Counted from the stretch's first letter, positions 52,714 to 62,861 are shown. The stretch: 64,000 nt of DNA from Brenneria bubanii (GCF_022378355.1 NZ_JAKMAJ010000008.1:1-64000); one strand, 5' to 3'. Notes: generated from the sequence alone by a model not told the origin. Numbers and translations are program-made.

Positions 52714-54885
52714 ATGGCGATACGGCTGACAGATTCCCCATCACGGTTGTCCATTCTATGGCAGGACACGTTGCTGAAAGTGTCGCAGCGGCTGTTGCGG
52801 CAGCGCAGCATCGACGGGCTGCTTAAGGTGTTGGATAGCCTCTCGTTTTCAGTGGTGCGGTTTGGCCGGGTTAATCTGTTATTGATAAATCCCCTGCATA
52901 ATCAGGCCTCGTTTTACTACCATGACCGCGACGCCGATGAAACGCGGCGTCGCGAAGAAACGCTATCGTTATTAGCAGGGCCGGGCAGTGTGGTGTGGAA
53001 TAGCCATACGTTGCTGCATTGCGACAAAGTTCATTTCCAGCACGATTTTCCCCACCTGATGGATCAACCGGCCTACGCCGGGCTCAGCGACTATTGCCAA
53101 CTGCCGTTATTGACGCCGCACCGCGCTTTGGGGGGCATTGAGTTCATCAAAACGGACGGCAGCCGGTTCGATGACGGTGAAATCGCTTTTTTTCAGGCGC
53201 TTTCCGGCGTGGTGCCGATGGTGTTGGAAAATATCAGCGAGCGCGAATCGGCGCGGTATGAAACAGCGATGCTGCGGCATGAACGCGACCATTGCCGTAT
53301 TCTGGTGGATGTGACTAACACCGTTATTTCCAAGCTGGAACTGAAAGCGCTGGCGCAAGAAGTGTCAAAAGAGATTCACCGCTTTTTCAATATCGATTTC
53401 GTCGCCCTCGCTTTCCGGGATAACGATGGCGATGATAAAACGCTGAAGTATTACGCGACCCATTACCTGCCCGGTCAGACGCCGCGTTTGGGGGAAGGGG
53501 AGCTGGCGCTGTCTGACGCGCTGGCGGCGGAGGTGATGCGCAACAACCAACCGATGTTGATTCATCATCAGGCGTCGGTTGGCCGCCCTGATCAGCCACG
53601 CTATCTGGCGCAGTGGTTTGACGGCGCATTAACCCATGTCTGCCTGCTGCCGCTGGCTTTTGGCAGCCGGGTGCTGGGCGTGCTGGAGCTGGCTCACGGT
53701 ATTGCGCTATCGGTCAATGATGCGGAGATGAAACTCCTGAGTCAGATAGCGTCGCGTATCGCGATTGCGCTGGATAACGCGCTGGCCTATGAGCAAATTA
53801 CCCGCCTGAAAGACAGTCTGATCCACGAAAATTTTTATCTGACCGAACAGTTGACGGAACATATTCAAAGTCAGGGCGGCGAAGCCTTTGGCGAAATTAT
53901 TGGCCGCAGCGCCGCCATCCGTCAGGTGCTGGAACAGGTGGAGATGGTGGCGTCCAGCGACAGCACCGTGCTTATTTTGGGGGAAACCGGAACCGGGAAA
54001 GAGCTGATCGCGCGGGCTATTCATAGTTTGAGTCCGCGCAAGGCGAAACGGATGGTGAAAATGAATTGCGCGGCGATCCCTTCCGGATTATTGGAAAGCG
54101 ATCTGTTCGGGCATGAAAAAGGCGCGTTTACCGGCGCGACAAGTCAGCGGCAGGGGCGTTTCGAGATGGCGGATAAGAGCACGCTGTTTCTGGATGAAGT
54201 GGGGGATATTCCTTTAGAGCTTCAGCCGAAACTGTTGCGGGTGCTACAGGAGCGGGAAATAGAGCGCTTGGGGGGCAGCAAAGTTATTTCGGTTGATGTT
54301 CGCCTGATTGCCGCCACCAATCGCGATCTGAAACAGATGGTGGCCGATCGGGAGTATCGCAGCGATCTCTATTACCGGTTGAATGTCTTTCCTATCGTCA
54401 TTCCGCCGTTGCGCGAGCGGCCGGAAGATATTCCGCTGCTCGCGAAGTTTTTTACCCGCAAGATCGCACGGCGTATGAACCGAACCATAGATAGCATTCC
54501 TTCCGAAATGCTGCGTCAACTGAGTAAGCTGCCCTGGCCGGGAAATGTGCGCGAACTGGAAAATGTGATTGAACGCGCCGTCATCCTGACGAAGGGCACG
54601 ATGCTTAACCTGCAGCTGGCTGAATTGCCGTATCATCTCTCGCCGCTGGATTCGCCCAGGGCGGCGCCGACGACGGTGAAAGACACGTCGGCGCCGTCCC
54701 CCGCGCCGCAGGATGGTGAAGAACAGTCCGAACGGCAGCGGATTATTCAGGTATTGAAAGAAACCAACGGCATCGTCGCCGGGCCAAAAGGCGCCGCCGC
54801 CCGGCTGGGGTTGAAACGCACCACGCTGCTGTCGCGTATGCAGCGAATGGGGATTTCGGTGAAATCCATTGAAGAGATGGACTAA
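52714..54885 (+). CDS. fhlA: FhlA-type sigma-54-dependent activator
   Basis: Two GAF-like sensory regions (about 15-180 and 195-365) precede an AAA+ domain with Walker A GETGTGKE, the sigma-54 contact loop GAFTGA, FLDEVGDIPLELQPKLLRVLQE and the arginine finger region, and a Fis-type helix-turn-helix at the C-terminus (GPKGAAARLGLKRTTLLSRM). It matches E. coli FhlA across its length, so formate is the likely inducer; HyfR is the alternative name in hydrogenase-4 clusters. I took the ATG at 52714; a GTG three codons upstream is possible. It is encoded beside fdhF and the hyf genes. Confidence 0.92.
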   Translation: MAIRLTDSPSRLSILWQDTLLKVSQRLLRQRSIDGLLKVLDSLSFSVVRFGRVNLLLINPLHNQASFYYHDRDADETRRREETLSLLAGPGSVVWNSHTLLHCDKVHFQHDFPHLMDQPAYAGLSDYCQLPLLTPHRALGGIEFIKTDGSRFDDGEIAFFQALSGVVPMVLENISERESARYETAMLRHERDHCRILVDVTNTVISKLELKALAQEVSKEIHRFFNIDFVALAFRDNDGDDKTLKYYATHYLPGQTPRLGEGELALSDALAAEVMRNNQPMLIHHQASVGRPDQPRYLAQWFDGALTHVCLLPLAFGSRVLGVLELAHGIALSVNDAEMKLLSQIASRIAIALDNALAYEQITRLKDSLIHENFYLTEQLTEHIQSQGGEAFGEIIGRSAAIRQVLEQVEMVASSDSTVLILGETGTGKELIARAIHSLSPRKAKRMVKMNCAAIPSGLLESDLFGHEKGAFTGATSQRQGRFEMADKSTLFLDEVGDIPLELQPKLLRVLQEREIERLGGSKVISVDVRLIAATNRDLKQMVADREYRSDLYYRLNVFPIVIPPLRERPEDIPLLAKFFTRKIARRMNRTIDSIPSEMLRQLSKLPWPGNVRELENVIERAVILTKGTMLNLQLAELPYHLSPLDSPRAAPTTVKDTSAPSPAPQDGEEQSERQRIIQVLKETNGIVAGPKGAAARLGLKRTTLLSRMQRMGISVKSIEEMD

Positions 54886-55035
54886 AAAGCGAAGGCCGAT
54901 GTATCGGGTAGTTGCAACCAGCGCCGCTCAATTCGGTGACGGTATCGTGAGTAAAACTGTGTATAATCCACATTCTACCAAATAAGCTATTTTTCACTAA
55001 TTTCGAAACGAAAATTACAATAACGGGTGAAAGCA

Positions 55036-55506
55036 ATGTTTAAAAAATATCGCTTAATGGTAGCAGGGGTTGTTATTATTTCAATGGTTTTATACGCTGC
55101 ATGGATAATTATCAAACCTGTTGAGATAGTACGGATAAACAATACATCAATATATGTTAAACATTTCCCTTCGACCACTCAAAGCAAAATTGATTGGTGG
55201 AATAAAAACAAAAACTCTATTCAACAGAAATACAACGTGATAAGAAATTCACATGATCTCGATATCTTCATTATGAATTTTGGCGGTTATGAAGACGTTC
55301 CCACTGGAAGCAGGGATAATAACATTGATGACTATCAGTGTTTTGATGATATGAAAAGTAAGAAGAAATGCATTCTGAATGACATTGCTATGGTTATCCG
55401 GGGGGATGTAGACAAAAATGTCTATTTTACTTTTGATAGTAAAACCTACATTCAACGCTCAGATGGAGAAATTATCTTAAAAAAAGATAACGCTTCGGTA
55501 TATTAA
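55036..55506 (+). CDS. DUF943 family membrane-anchored protein
   Basis: The 156-residue protein has an N-terminal helix (LMVAGVVIISMVLYAAWII), then KPVEIVRINNTSIYVKHFP, KIDWWNKNKNSIQQKY and a C-terminal beta region. This W-I-I-x-K-P-V...W-W pattern is what I know as DUF943, small proteins often found in several copies in Enterobacterales. The function is unknown. The gene is AT-rich compared with fhlA and fdhF, so it may be a late insertion between them. GGTGA precedes the ATG. Confidence 0.8.
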   Translation: MFKKYRLMVAGVVIISMVLYAAWIIIKPVEIVRINNTSIYVKHFPSTTQSKIDWWNKNKNSIQQKYNVIRNSHDLDIFIMNFGGYEDVPTGSRDNNIDDYQCFDDMKSKKKCILNDIAMVIRGDVDKNVYFTFDSKTYIQRSDGEIILKKDNASVY

Positions 55507-55571
55507 ATAATAGGAACGAGCGTCCCGAAGATAATTCTCCAGACCGCATCCAAACCGGATTATAAAGAAAG

Positions 55572-55603
55572 AAAAACATTGGCGGCGGTATATTTACGCC
55601 GCC
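55572..55603 (-). terminator. Terminator of the hydN-fdhF transcript
   Basis: A perfect 7-bp GC-only stem (GGCGGCG / CGCCGCC) with a 9-base loop lies 17 bases beyond the fdhF stop. On the minus strand it is followed by AATGTTTTTC. It may also end transcription of the DUF943 gene from the other side. Confidence 0.75.
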
Positions 55604-55619
55604 GCTTGGTCTTTTCTTC

Positions 55620-57770
55620 TTATTTCGCCATTTCCGCCGTCTTGCGCAGATGGGATTTCAACTGGCTGTATTCCTGCTGGACATAGTTTTCCGCCCACTG
55701 CTGGTTCTCTATCGCTTCCAGCTTGACGGCGCAGTATTTGTATTCCGGCGTTTTGGAGATCGGATCGAGGTGATCCAGCGTCAGTTCGTTACAGGCGCCG
55801 ATCCACCATTGATAGGTCATATAAACCGCGCCTTTATTAACACGTTCGCTGACGGCAACGCGGGTAATCACTTTGCCGCGGCGTGAGGAAACCCAGGTCA
55901 GTTGCTGATCGCGCAGTCCCAGACGTTCGGCGTCTTGAGGATTGACCTGTACGTAACCGGGTTCGTCCGCCAGCGTTTGCAGGGCGGTGCAGTTGCCGGT
56001 CATTGAGCGGCACGAGTAATGGCCGACCTCGCGCACGGTGCACAGCGCCAGCGGGTAATCGTAGTCAACCTGCTCCATCGGCGGCCGCCATTCGGTAGCG
56101 AACAGCAGGCCTTTGCCGCCGGGGCGGGCAAATTTATTGCCTGCGTACAGCCACGGCGTGCCAGGACTGTCCTCGGTGGCGCAGGGCCAGGGAACGTATC
56201 CCAGACCGGCCATTTTTTCATAGGTGGCGCCGTAGTACGACGGGCATAGATGCCGCAGTTCGTCCCAGATTTCCTGGGTGTTGTTGTAATGCATGGGATA
56301 ACCGAGCGCGGTCGCCATCAGGCTGATGATTTCCCAGTCGGGTTTGACGTCCCCCTTCGGCTCTACCGCTTTGTAAAAGCGCTGGAAGCCGCGGTCGGCG
56401 GCGGAATAAACGCCCTCATGCTCGCCCCAGGAGGTCGCTGGCAGAATCACGTCCGCCACCGACGCGGTCTTGGTCATGAAAATATCCTGCACGATCAGCA
56501 GTTCCAACTGGTTAAACGCTTCCCGCATCATGGACAGGTCCGGCTCGGTTTGCAGCGGATCTTCCCCCATCACATAGTTAGCTCTGATTTTCCCTTCCTT
56601 GATCTTGTGCGGCACATCGGTAAGCGAATAGCCGATTTTATCCGGCAGGTTCGGCACCCCCCAGGCTTTGGCGAATTTATGCCGGATTTGTTCATCGGTA
56701 ACCGATTGATAGCCGGGGAACATATCCGGCAGAGCGCCCATGTCGCAGGCGCCCTGAACATTGTTCTGCCCTCGCACCGGGCCGACGCCGACGTTTGGCC
56801 GCCCGAGATTGCCGGTCAGCAACGCCAACCCGGACAGCCCCTTGACCACGTCCACGCCCTGGCCCCACTGACAGACGCCCATGCCCCATAAAATGGTGGC
56901 GGATGGGGCGGCGGCAAAAATGCGCATCGCCTCGCGCACCAGCTGCGAAGACAGCCCGGTGATGTCCGCAACGTATTCCGGCGTATATTTGGCGACAATC
57001 TGACTGTATTGCTCAAACCCTTCCGTATGACGGGCGACATAGTCTTTATTGTAAAGCCCCTCATTGATCAGCACGTTGGCAAAGGCGTTGACCAACGCCA
57101 TATTGGAGCCGTTTTTCAGCGGCAGCCACAAATCGGCGATACGGGCGGTTTCGATATGGCGCGGATCGCAGACAATAATCCTGGCGCCGCGCTCTTTGGC
57201 CTTCAGGATACGGCGCGCCACGATCGGATGCGAGTCGGCGGCGTTATAGCCGAACACCAGAATACAATCGGTATGCTCGATTTCGTTGATGGAGTTGCTC
57301 ATCGCGCCGTTACCCAGGGTGACCCGTAATCCGGCGACGGAAGGGCCGTGGCAGACGCGGGCGCAACAGTCGATATTGTTGTTGCCGGTTACGGCGCGGG
57401 CGAATTTCTGCATGACGTAGTTGGTTTCATTGCCGGGACCGCGCGATGAGCCGGTGTGCATAATGGATTCGGCGCCGTATTTTTCTTTGATGGCTTTCAG
57501 GCGTGAGCTGGCAAAGCTTATGGCTTCAGGCCAGGACACGGCCTCAAAGGGTTCGCCTTTATGCCGGCGGATTAGCGGCTGTTTCAAGCGCGGCGTCAGC
57601 AATTTGGTGTCGTTAAGAAAATCCCAGCCGTAATAGCCCTTAAGACAGAGCTCACCTTCATTGGTATGGCCGTTGGCGCCTTCTGCGCCGACTACTTTCC
57701 CATTTTCAACCAGCAGGTTAATTTTGCAGCCTGACCCGCAATAAGGGCAGACGGTGATCACTTTCCGCAT
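55620..57770 (-). CDS. fdhF: Formate dehydrogenase H, cysteine-type
   Basis: This 716-residue molybdenum enzyme has an N-terminal 4Fe-4S site (Cys8, Cys11, Cys15 in CPYCGSGC, and Cys in ELCLKGYY). The active-site motif NNIDCCARVCHGPSVAG has a cysteine codon (TGC) at residue 140, where E. coli FdhF has selenocysteine encoded by TGA. His141 is retained, and molybdopterin-binding segments (GYNAADSHPIVARRIL, GPVRGQNNVQGACDMG) are intact. It oxidises formate and passes electrons to the hydrogenase. It follows hydN by 39 bases. A selenium-free enzyme of this kind is known in Pectobacterium formate hydrogenlyase-2. Confidence 0.95.
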   Translation of the reverse strand: MRKVITVCPYCGSGCKINLLVENGKVVGAEGANGHTNEGELCLKGYYGWDFLNDTKLLTPRLKQPLIRRHKGEPFEAVSWPEAISFASSRLKAIKEKYGAESIMHTGSSRGPGNETNYVMQKFARAVTGNNNIDCCARVCHGPSVAGLRVTLGNGAMSNSINEIEHTDCILVFGYNAADSHPIVARRILKAKERGARIIVCDPRHIETARIADLWLPLKNGSNMALVNAFANVLINEGLYNKDYVARHTEGFEQYSQIVAKYTPEYVADITGLSSQLVREAMRIFAAAPSATILWGMGVCQWGQGVDVVKGLSGLALLTGNLGRPNVGVGPVRGQNNVQGACDMGALPDMFPGYQSVTDEQIRHKFAKAWGVPNLPDKIGYSLTDVPHKIKEGKIRANYVMGEDPLQTEPDLSMMREAFNQLELLIVQDIFMTKTASVADVILPATSWGEHEGVYSAADRGFQRFYKAVEPKGDVKPDWEIISLMATALGYPMHYNNTQEIWDELRHLCPSYYGATYEKMAGLGYVPWPCATEDSPGTPWLYAGNKFARPGGKGLLFATEWRPPMEQVDYDYPLALCTVREVGHYSCRSMTGNCTALQTLADEPGYVQVNPQDAERLGLRDQQLTWVSSRRGKVITRVAVSERVNKGAVYMTYQWWIGACNELTLDHLDPISKTPEYKYCAVKLEAIENQQWAENYVQQEYSQLKSHLRKTAEMAK

Positions 57771-57809
57771 GATGAGTATTCTCCTTCAACGTACCTTGCG
57801 CGGTTCTGT

Positions 57810-58352
57810 TCAGAACTGCATTCCTGCGGCTTCATCAAGCGCCGCACGCCGTTGTTTTTGCTGGATCATGGCCTGGATGTCGTCACGGCCAATCATCCGT
57901 AATGCTTTGGTCGGGCAAACGTCGACGCAGGCCGGGCCTGCCGCGCGACCTTCACAGAGATCGCATTTCTGCGCCTCGGCTTTGATACACTGGCCCAGCG
58001 CCTGATACTGGCCGCTCCGGATCACGGGCTTACTGATTACGGTCATGGCGCCGTAAGGGCAGGCGACCACGCATGTCTTACAACCGATGCATTTCTCCTG
58101 CTGCACCTTGATGCGTTCATCCGCATGGATGATGGCGCCATTGGGGCACACGTTGGCGCAGGGCGCGTCCTCACACTGACGGCACTGCACCGTGGTGCTG
58201 ATGTTCAGCCCTTTGACGACCTTGAGACGAGGTGAAAAATGCGCTGGGGATAGCGAGGACGTTTTACCGTCGCTGTGGGCCAATGCACAGGCTATTTCGC
58301 AGGTGCGACAGCCAATACACTTCCTTGAATCTGCAATAACGAACCGGTTCAT
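57810..58352 (-). CDS. hydN: HydN-like four-cluster ferredoxin
   Basis: This 180-residue protein carries four 4Fe-4S motifs: CIGCRTCEIAC, CRQCEDAPCANVC, CIGCKTCVVAC and CDLC...CVDVC. It is of the HydN/HycB type that passes electrons from FdhF to the hydrogenase. In E. coli hydN precedes hypF, and hycB is in the hyc operon; here the gene directly precedes fdhF, so it is likely the dedicated electron carrier. No hyp genes are visible in the window. Confidence 0.92.
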   Translation of the reverse strand: MNRFVIADSRKCIGCRTCEIACALAHSDGKTSSLSPAHFSPRLKVVKGLNISTTVQCRQCEDAPCANVCPNGAIIHADERIKVQQEKCIGCKTCVVACPYGAMTVISKPVIRSGQYQALGQCIKAEAQKCDLCEGRAAGPACVDVCPTKALRMIGRDDIQAMIQQKQRRAALDEAAGMQF

Positions 58353-58430
58353 GACATTGTCTCCGACCAGAAGTCAGGTAAAAATACTTGATGTCGATAT
58401 TATTGATAGAGTGACGCCTCGCCATTGATA

Positions 58431-58446
58431 AGCAGTCTTTATGCCA
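58431..58446 (-). promoter_or_regulatory. Sigma-54-promoter-like sequence upstream of hydN, one base short
   Basis: On the minus strand TGGCAT-AAGA-CTGC has a good -24 element and a fair -12 element, 80 bases before hydN. The distance between the conserved GG and GC is nine bases instead of the required ten. In known promoters such a loss abolishes activity, so it may be inactive or not the real site. No better sigma-54 site was seen in 58353-58866, and the remaining 500 bases show no gene. Confidence 0.35.
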
Positions 58447-58866
58447 GTGTTGATATGTTTATTTTAATTTTTTGAAAATTAAATATATTTTATTTTTTAT
58501 GCGTTAGCGATCGCGCGCTTGATGTCGATAGTGACGACGATAGCGAGGCCGTTTCGGCAGATTTGACGACCAGCGCCAGGCAATGAAAGCGACGAGGCAT
58601 TCTTATCGCCGGCGCTTCCTCTATTAATATTAATGCCTATACTTTAACTACCCCAGCGCCGGAGAGGAGCCTCTACTTTTATTGACCACGATTTTGGATA
58701 TATCGGGTTTCCTGTTCATTGCTTCTAATTAACGATTATTCAGACTTTATCTACAGCGGCGGACGGCCTGTGCGTAGCATTGCGGCAACAACGTCATGAT
58801 TAAAAAACGGGTACCCCAATATTATATTGGTGTGAACGGCATTGGGTAAATTAACGGGAGTGTACT

Positions 58867-60525
58867 ATGAGCGTTCTAAGGAATGTCAGCATAAGAATTA
58901 TGGTGCTGGTTATCGTGGCCGCCCTGCTGGCGATCTGGGGATTAGCATCAGGCTATAGTCTTCATTCGCTTTATCAGGCAACTGATTTACTTAACAAAAA
59001 TGAAATACAACGAAAAACTTATTCCTATCTGGTTTACGGCAGCGATCAGTATTTCAGGGCCGTTACCCGTATGGAGCGAACGGTAGATTATTTGCAGCAC
59101 GACGATCTGGATAATGCGAAGAAAACGCTGGATATGGCGCAGGTCGCCATAAAAAACACCAAGACGTCGTTGGAGAAATTCCAATCATCGGAACATATTG
59201 GCGTGGAACGCGCAACGCGCGATGATATTACCAATAATTGGTCAACCCTAATTTCAACGGCGATTGATCCGATGAACGCCGCACTGCAACAAAATAATCA
59301 ACAGGCGTTTTATCGGATATTCCGCGACATTTATCCGTCAATCAGTTTGGCCTTTGGCGATAATATTAAGGCCTACACCGATCAAATTACCGCGTCTGAA
59401 TTTATTCCCGTGGTAAATGAATACAATATCCATAATCGAAACGTCCTGATTACGGCCATGATTATGGGCATTATGGTATTGATATTCACCGAGTATTATC
59501 TGAGAAATTATCTGGTGATACCGATTGGGGTGCTTAAGTCGCATCTGGCCCAGCTAACGTCAGGCCAGTTGGCGGGCGATCTGGCCGAATTCGGCCGAAA
59601 CTGCGCGGGCCGTTTGGTTCCGGATATTAAACGGCTGCAGAAAAGTTTGCGTGATACCGTCGCCGCTATTCGTCAAAGTGCGAGGGCCATCGATAGCGGC
59701 ACCAGCAATATCAAGAATGGCAACGACGATCTGTCCAGCCGGACGGAACAGCAGGCGGCCGCGCTGCAGGAAACGGCCGCCAGTATGGAGCAGATCAGCG
59801 CCACGGTAAAACAGACCGCAGAGAATGTTTATCAGGCGCGGGAACTGGCGCGGGAAGCCTTCGACGCGGCGACCAAGGGCGGTGAAATCAGCAATGGCGT
59901 CATCAGCACCATGGATGATATTAGCGCCAGTTCGCGTAAGGTGGCCGATATTACCACGGTGATTAACGGTATCGCGTTTCAAACCAATATCCTGGCGCTC
60001 AATGCGGCGGTTGAAGCCGCCAGGGCCGGAGAACAGGGCCGAGGATTCGCGGTGGTGGCCGGTGAGGTTCGCACCCTGGCGCAGCGTAGCGCGCAGGCGG
60101 CGAAAGAGATTGAAACGCTGATCGCCGAGTCGGTATCCCGCGTTTCGATCGGCGCGGGTCAAGTTCGCCAGTCCAGCGAGGCGATGGAAGCCATTATTAG
60201 CGCCATCAATCAGGTTAATGATCTGATTGGTGAGATTGCCGCCGCCACCGATGAACAAACTCACGGCATCAGCCAGATCAGCCAGGCAATCCACGAAATA
60301 GACGGCGTGACGCAACAGAATGCGGCGCTGGTTTTACAATCGGCCGAAGCCGCGGCCAGGCTGGATCAACAGACCAGCGAACTGTCGGCGGCGGTGGACG
60401 TTTTTCAGCTCGAGGATAATCAACTGCGGCAAAAAACCGTCGCGCCGCAGCCGGTGGCGATGAGGGCGAAAACGCCGCTGCTGCCGGTTAGCGCTCGCCG
60501 GGATGAAAATTGGCAGCGTTTTTAA
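58867..60525 (+). CDS. Methyl-accepting chemotaxis protein
   Basis: This 552-residue transducer has helix 1 at about 10-32, a four-helix periplasmic sensor domain (about 35-190), helix 2 near 193-213, a HAMP domain, and a signalling domain with the hairpin [46 protein letters not shown]. It ends in NWQRF, the NWxxF tether for CheR/CheB found on high-abundance enteric receptors. The ligand cannot be read from the sequence. It lies inside the formate/hydrogenase locus, between hydN-fdhF and hycI, and is transcribed away from hydN. Confidence 0.95.
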   Translation: MSVLRNVSIRIMVLVIVAALLAIWGLASGYSLHSLYQATDLLNKNEIQRKTYSYLVYGSDQYFRAVTRMERTVDYLQHDDLDNAKKTLDMAQVAIKNTKTSLEKFQSSEHIGVERATRDDITNNWSTLISTAIDPMNAALQQNNQQAFYRIFRDIYPSISLAFGDNIKAYTDQITASEFIPVVNEYNIHNRNVLITAMIMGIMVLIFTEYYLRNYLVIPIGVLKSHLAQLTSGQLAGDLAEFGRNCAGRLVPDIKRLQKSLRDTVAAIRQSARAIDSGTSNIKNGNDDLSSRTEQQAAALQETAASMEQISATVKQTAENVYQARELAREAFDAATKGGEISNGVISTMDDISASSRKVADITTVINGIAFQTNILALNAAVEAARAGEQGRGFAVVAGEVRTLAQRSAQAAKEIETLIAESVSRVSIGAGQVRQSSEAMEAIISAINQVNDLIGEIAAATDEQTHGISQISQAIHEIDGVTQQNAALVLQSAEAAARLDQQTSELSAAVDVFQLEDNQLRQKTVAPQPVAMRAKTPLLPVSARRDENWQRF

Positions 60526-60607
60526 CTACGAAAGACGACGCGCCTATCGCAAGACCGGCTATCCTCTTTACTTTCGGCGCTGAGTGGGGGGCGCATGACA
60601 TACAGCG

Positions 60608-61084
60608 CTACAGCGCCTGAAAGCCGCCGTTTCCCCGCCAGTCCGCGAGTCGCCGGTGAATCAGTTCCACCGCCTGTACGACTTCCCGACTGAGCGGAAA
60701 GTAGAACGCCACCAGCGCCGGTTGGATGCCGACGAAAATCACGTCCGCAATGTCTTCCTGCAACCGTTCGATCAGAAAATTCAACGGCAGATTGTGGGTG
60801 TTCATCAACAGATCCTCGGCGATCCGCCGTGGGTCGATAATGCGTATTTCGCCCGGCGGCAATCCCATATCGGTGGCATCCACCACCAGCAGTCGCGCAG
60901 GTTTTAGCTGGCGGAGCCGATGAGCCGCATTTTCGGGAATGGCGCCGCCGTCAATCACCGACCAACCCGCAACCGGATTTTGCCGCATGCGCTCGGCCAG
61001 CAAGGGGCCGGCGCCATCGTCTGCCATCATGCTGTTACCGACGGTGAGTACCATGTTATCCGTACGTTGGCTAAGTTCATTCAT
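60608..61084 (-). CDS. hycI: HycI-type hydrogenase maturation protease
   Basis: The protein has 158 residues with VLTVGNSMMADDGAGPLLAE, where Asp23 and nearby acids bind nickel, and LLVVDATDMGLPPGEIRII. HycI removes a C-terminal peptide from the hydrogenase large subunit after nickel insertion. Its likely substrate, HyfG, is encoded in the same operon and still carries the C-terminal extension after DPCYSC. The start overlaps hyfJ by eight bases. It is the last gene of the visible operon. Confidence 0.92.
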   Translation of the reverse strand: MNELSQRTDNMVLTVGNSMMADDGAGPLLAERMRQNPVAGWSVIDGGAIPENAAHRLRQLKPARLLVVDATDMGLPPGEIRIIDPRRIAEDLLMNTHNLPLNFLIERLQEDIADVIFVGIQPALVAFYFPLSREVVQAVELIHRRLADWRGNGGFQAL

Positions 61085-61481
61085 CGATGCGTTTCACCAT
61101 TAAATAGAGCGCGGTTTCCCGTTCAATCGCCTGTAGATAAGCGAGCAGGGTGTCGGTCCAGTCGGGATAGGCGTCCTGTCCGTCAGATAAGCGGCTAAAG
61201 GCCGCTCCCAGCGATTTAGTGTGGCTGGCGTCAATGACGATCTCGCCGAATTTCATCAGCCCGGCCATTTTACGCCGTGCTTCGCCGTCCGGGAGTTGTC
61301 CGATCCAGCATTGATAGTCCGTCAGCGGACAGGTCAGTATTCGCTTCAGACAGTCGATCACGCCGACGTGGTGGCCGATCGCCAACGAGTAATACATTAC
61401 CTGTTGCGGCTGTTCCGGCACCTTATCCTTGCTGTCGAGGAATTTCTGGTTCAGGGCGTAGAAAATCGCCTGACGGTTCAT
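61077..61481 (-). CDS. hyfJ: HyfJ/HycH-like hydrogenase accessory protein
   Basis: This 134-residue protein has [19 protein letters not shown] and [22 protein letters not shown], matching the HycH/HyfJ family, small proteins needed for assembly of formate hydrogenlyase hydrogenases. Their exact action is not known. It overlaps hyfI by four bases and hycI by eight. Confidence 0.92.
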   Translation of the reverse strand: MNRQAIFYALNQKFLDSKDKVPEQPQQVMYYSLAIGHHVGVIDCLKRILTCPLTDYQCWIGQLPDGEARRKMAGLMKFGEIVIDASHTKSLGAAFSRLSDGQDAYPDWTDTLLAYLQAIERETALYLMVKRIDE

Positions 61482-62269
61482 CGGCTGCCTTCCCCCTTCG
61501 GTAATGACAGGTAAATTTGTTGCAGCCGCCCGACAATCTCGTTCAGCCGCGGGTCGTTGTGCTGTTGCAGCCAGGAGGCGATCCGTTGGTCCAGCGCCTC
61601 CGGCGGCTGATTTTCCAGTCGGGCCAAAAAGGCGTCGCAGATTTCCCGCCCCTGACGATACCCCGCCATGCGCCGGGCCTCCCGCTCCAGCAAAACGCGT
61701 AAATCCAACGGTACGCCGGGATGAATCAGCGCCGCTGTTTCATGCTCTCCCTGACGGTGTTCGCTGCCGTGCAGCTTTTGTTCCAGCAAACCCAGCGCGA
61801 CGGCAAAACCATAAATCGTGGCGGCGGGCGTCGGCGGACAACCGGGAATATAGACATCTATCGGCACGATGGCATCGCTGCCGCCCCAGACGCAATACAG
61901 GTCGTGGAAGATACCGCCGCCGCAACCGCAGGCGCCGTAAGCGATGCAGATTTTCGGGTCGGGCGCGGACGCATAGGCGCGCAGCGCGGGAGTACGCATG
62001 GCGCGGGTCACCGCCCCGGTGAATAGCAGAATGTCGGCATGACGGGGCGACGCCACGACTTTGATGCCAAAACGTTCGGCGTCGAACACCGGCGTGATGG
62101 CGGCAAAAATCTCTATTTCACAACCGTTGCAGCCGCCGCAGTCGACGCGATAAACGTAGGCTGAACGCTGGATATCTTTCAGCAGCGTTTTTTTCAGTTT
62201 TTGCGCCTGCTCATCCAAAACAATCGGCGTGGTCCTGTAGTGATCGCCGTGGGTCAACTGCGTGCTCAT
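61478..62269 (-). CDS. hyfI: HyfI, hydrogenase-4 small (NuoB-like) subunit
   Basis: This 263-residue subunit has [37 protein letters not shown] with cluster ligands, [23 protein letters not shown] and [19 protein letters not shown]. The N-terminus is nearly that of E. coli HyfI and not HycG, which fixes it as hydrogenase-4. It carries one 4Fe-4S cluster next to the NiFe site. One extra Cys stands in GACGCGGG where E. coli has Asn-Ser. The C-terminal tail is longer than in E. coli HyfI. Confidence 0.94.
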   Translation of the reverse strand: MSTQLTHGDHYRTTPIVLDEQAQKLKKTLLKDIQRSAYVYRVDCGGCNGCEIEIFAAITPVFDAERFGIKVVASPRHADILLFTGAVTRAMRTPALRAYASAPDPKICIAYGACGCGGGIFHDLYCVWGGSDAIVPIDVYIPGCPPTPAATIYGFAVALGLLEQKLHGSEHRQGEHETAALIHPGVPLDLRVLLEREARRMAGYRQGREICDAFLARLENQPPEALDQRIASWLQQHNDPRLNEIVGRLQQIYLSLPKGEGSR

Positions 62270-62853
62270 GATTTGCTCCCTTTGATGGTCGCTGACGCGG
62301 AGTCGGCCGGTGGCAGAATGTATCGACTCAGCATCACGTTGTCTTTGTTGTCCATATTCTGCCGGCGTTTACATTGCGGACAGGTTTCAAAGTGGTGACG
62401 ACGCGATGCCACTTCGTCTGCTGACAAACCGGATTGCGCCATCAGCGCCATGACGTATTCCACCTCTTTTTGCGGGGCAAAAGGACGACGGCAAACGTGG
62501 CAGTTCAACAGGTCGAAAGTCGCCCGCTGATAAAGATCGGCTTTATTGGCGACGGCCATCTCAAATTCCTGCGACAGTACGATGGCGCGGGTTGGGCAGA
62601 CCTCCTCGCAGCGTCCGCAGAAGATGCAGCGCCCGAGAAACAGCTGCCAGGTACGGGTGCCGGTCACGACATCGGTTTCCATCGTCAACGCATTGGCCGG
62701 GCAAGCCATGGTGCAGGCGGCGCAGGCGATGCATTGTTCGGCATCATATTGCGGCTTGCCGCGAAACCCCGCAGCAACATCCAGCGGTTTGAACGGGTAT
62801 TTCACCGTACTGTTGCCTGCCTTGAGGATGGTCTTAAACAGTTTCAGCATCAT
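62266..62853 (-). CDS. hyfH: HyfH, hydrogenase-4 8Fe-8S subunit
   Basis: This 195-residue protein has two 4Fe-4S motifs ([17 protein letters not shown] and [16 protein letters not shown]) and two further Cys pairs (CHVCRRPF and CPQCKRRQ) that could bind a metal. The start [16 protein letters not shown] matches HyfH/HycF. It transfers electrons towards the hydrogenase active site, as NuoI does in complex I. It overlaps hyfI by four bases and follows hyfG by eight. Confidence 0.94.
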   Translation of the reverse strand: MMLKLFKTILKAGNSTVKYPFKPLDVAAGFRGKPQYDAEQCIACAACTMACPANALTMETDVVTGTRTWQLFLGRCIFCGRCEEVCPTRAIVLSQEFEMAVANKADLYQRATFDLLNCHVCRRPFAPQKEVEYVMALMAQSGLSADEVASRRHHFETCPQCKRRQNMDNKDNVMLSRYILPPADSASATIKGSKS

Positions 62854-62861
62854 TCATCCCT

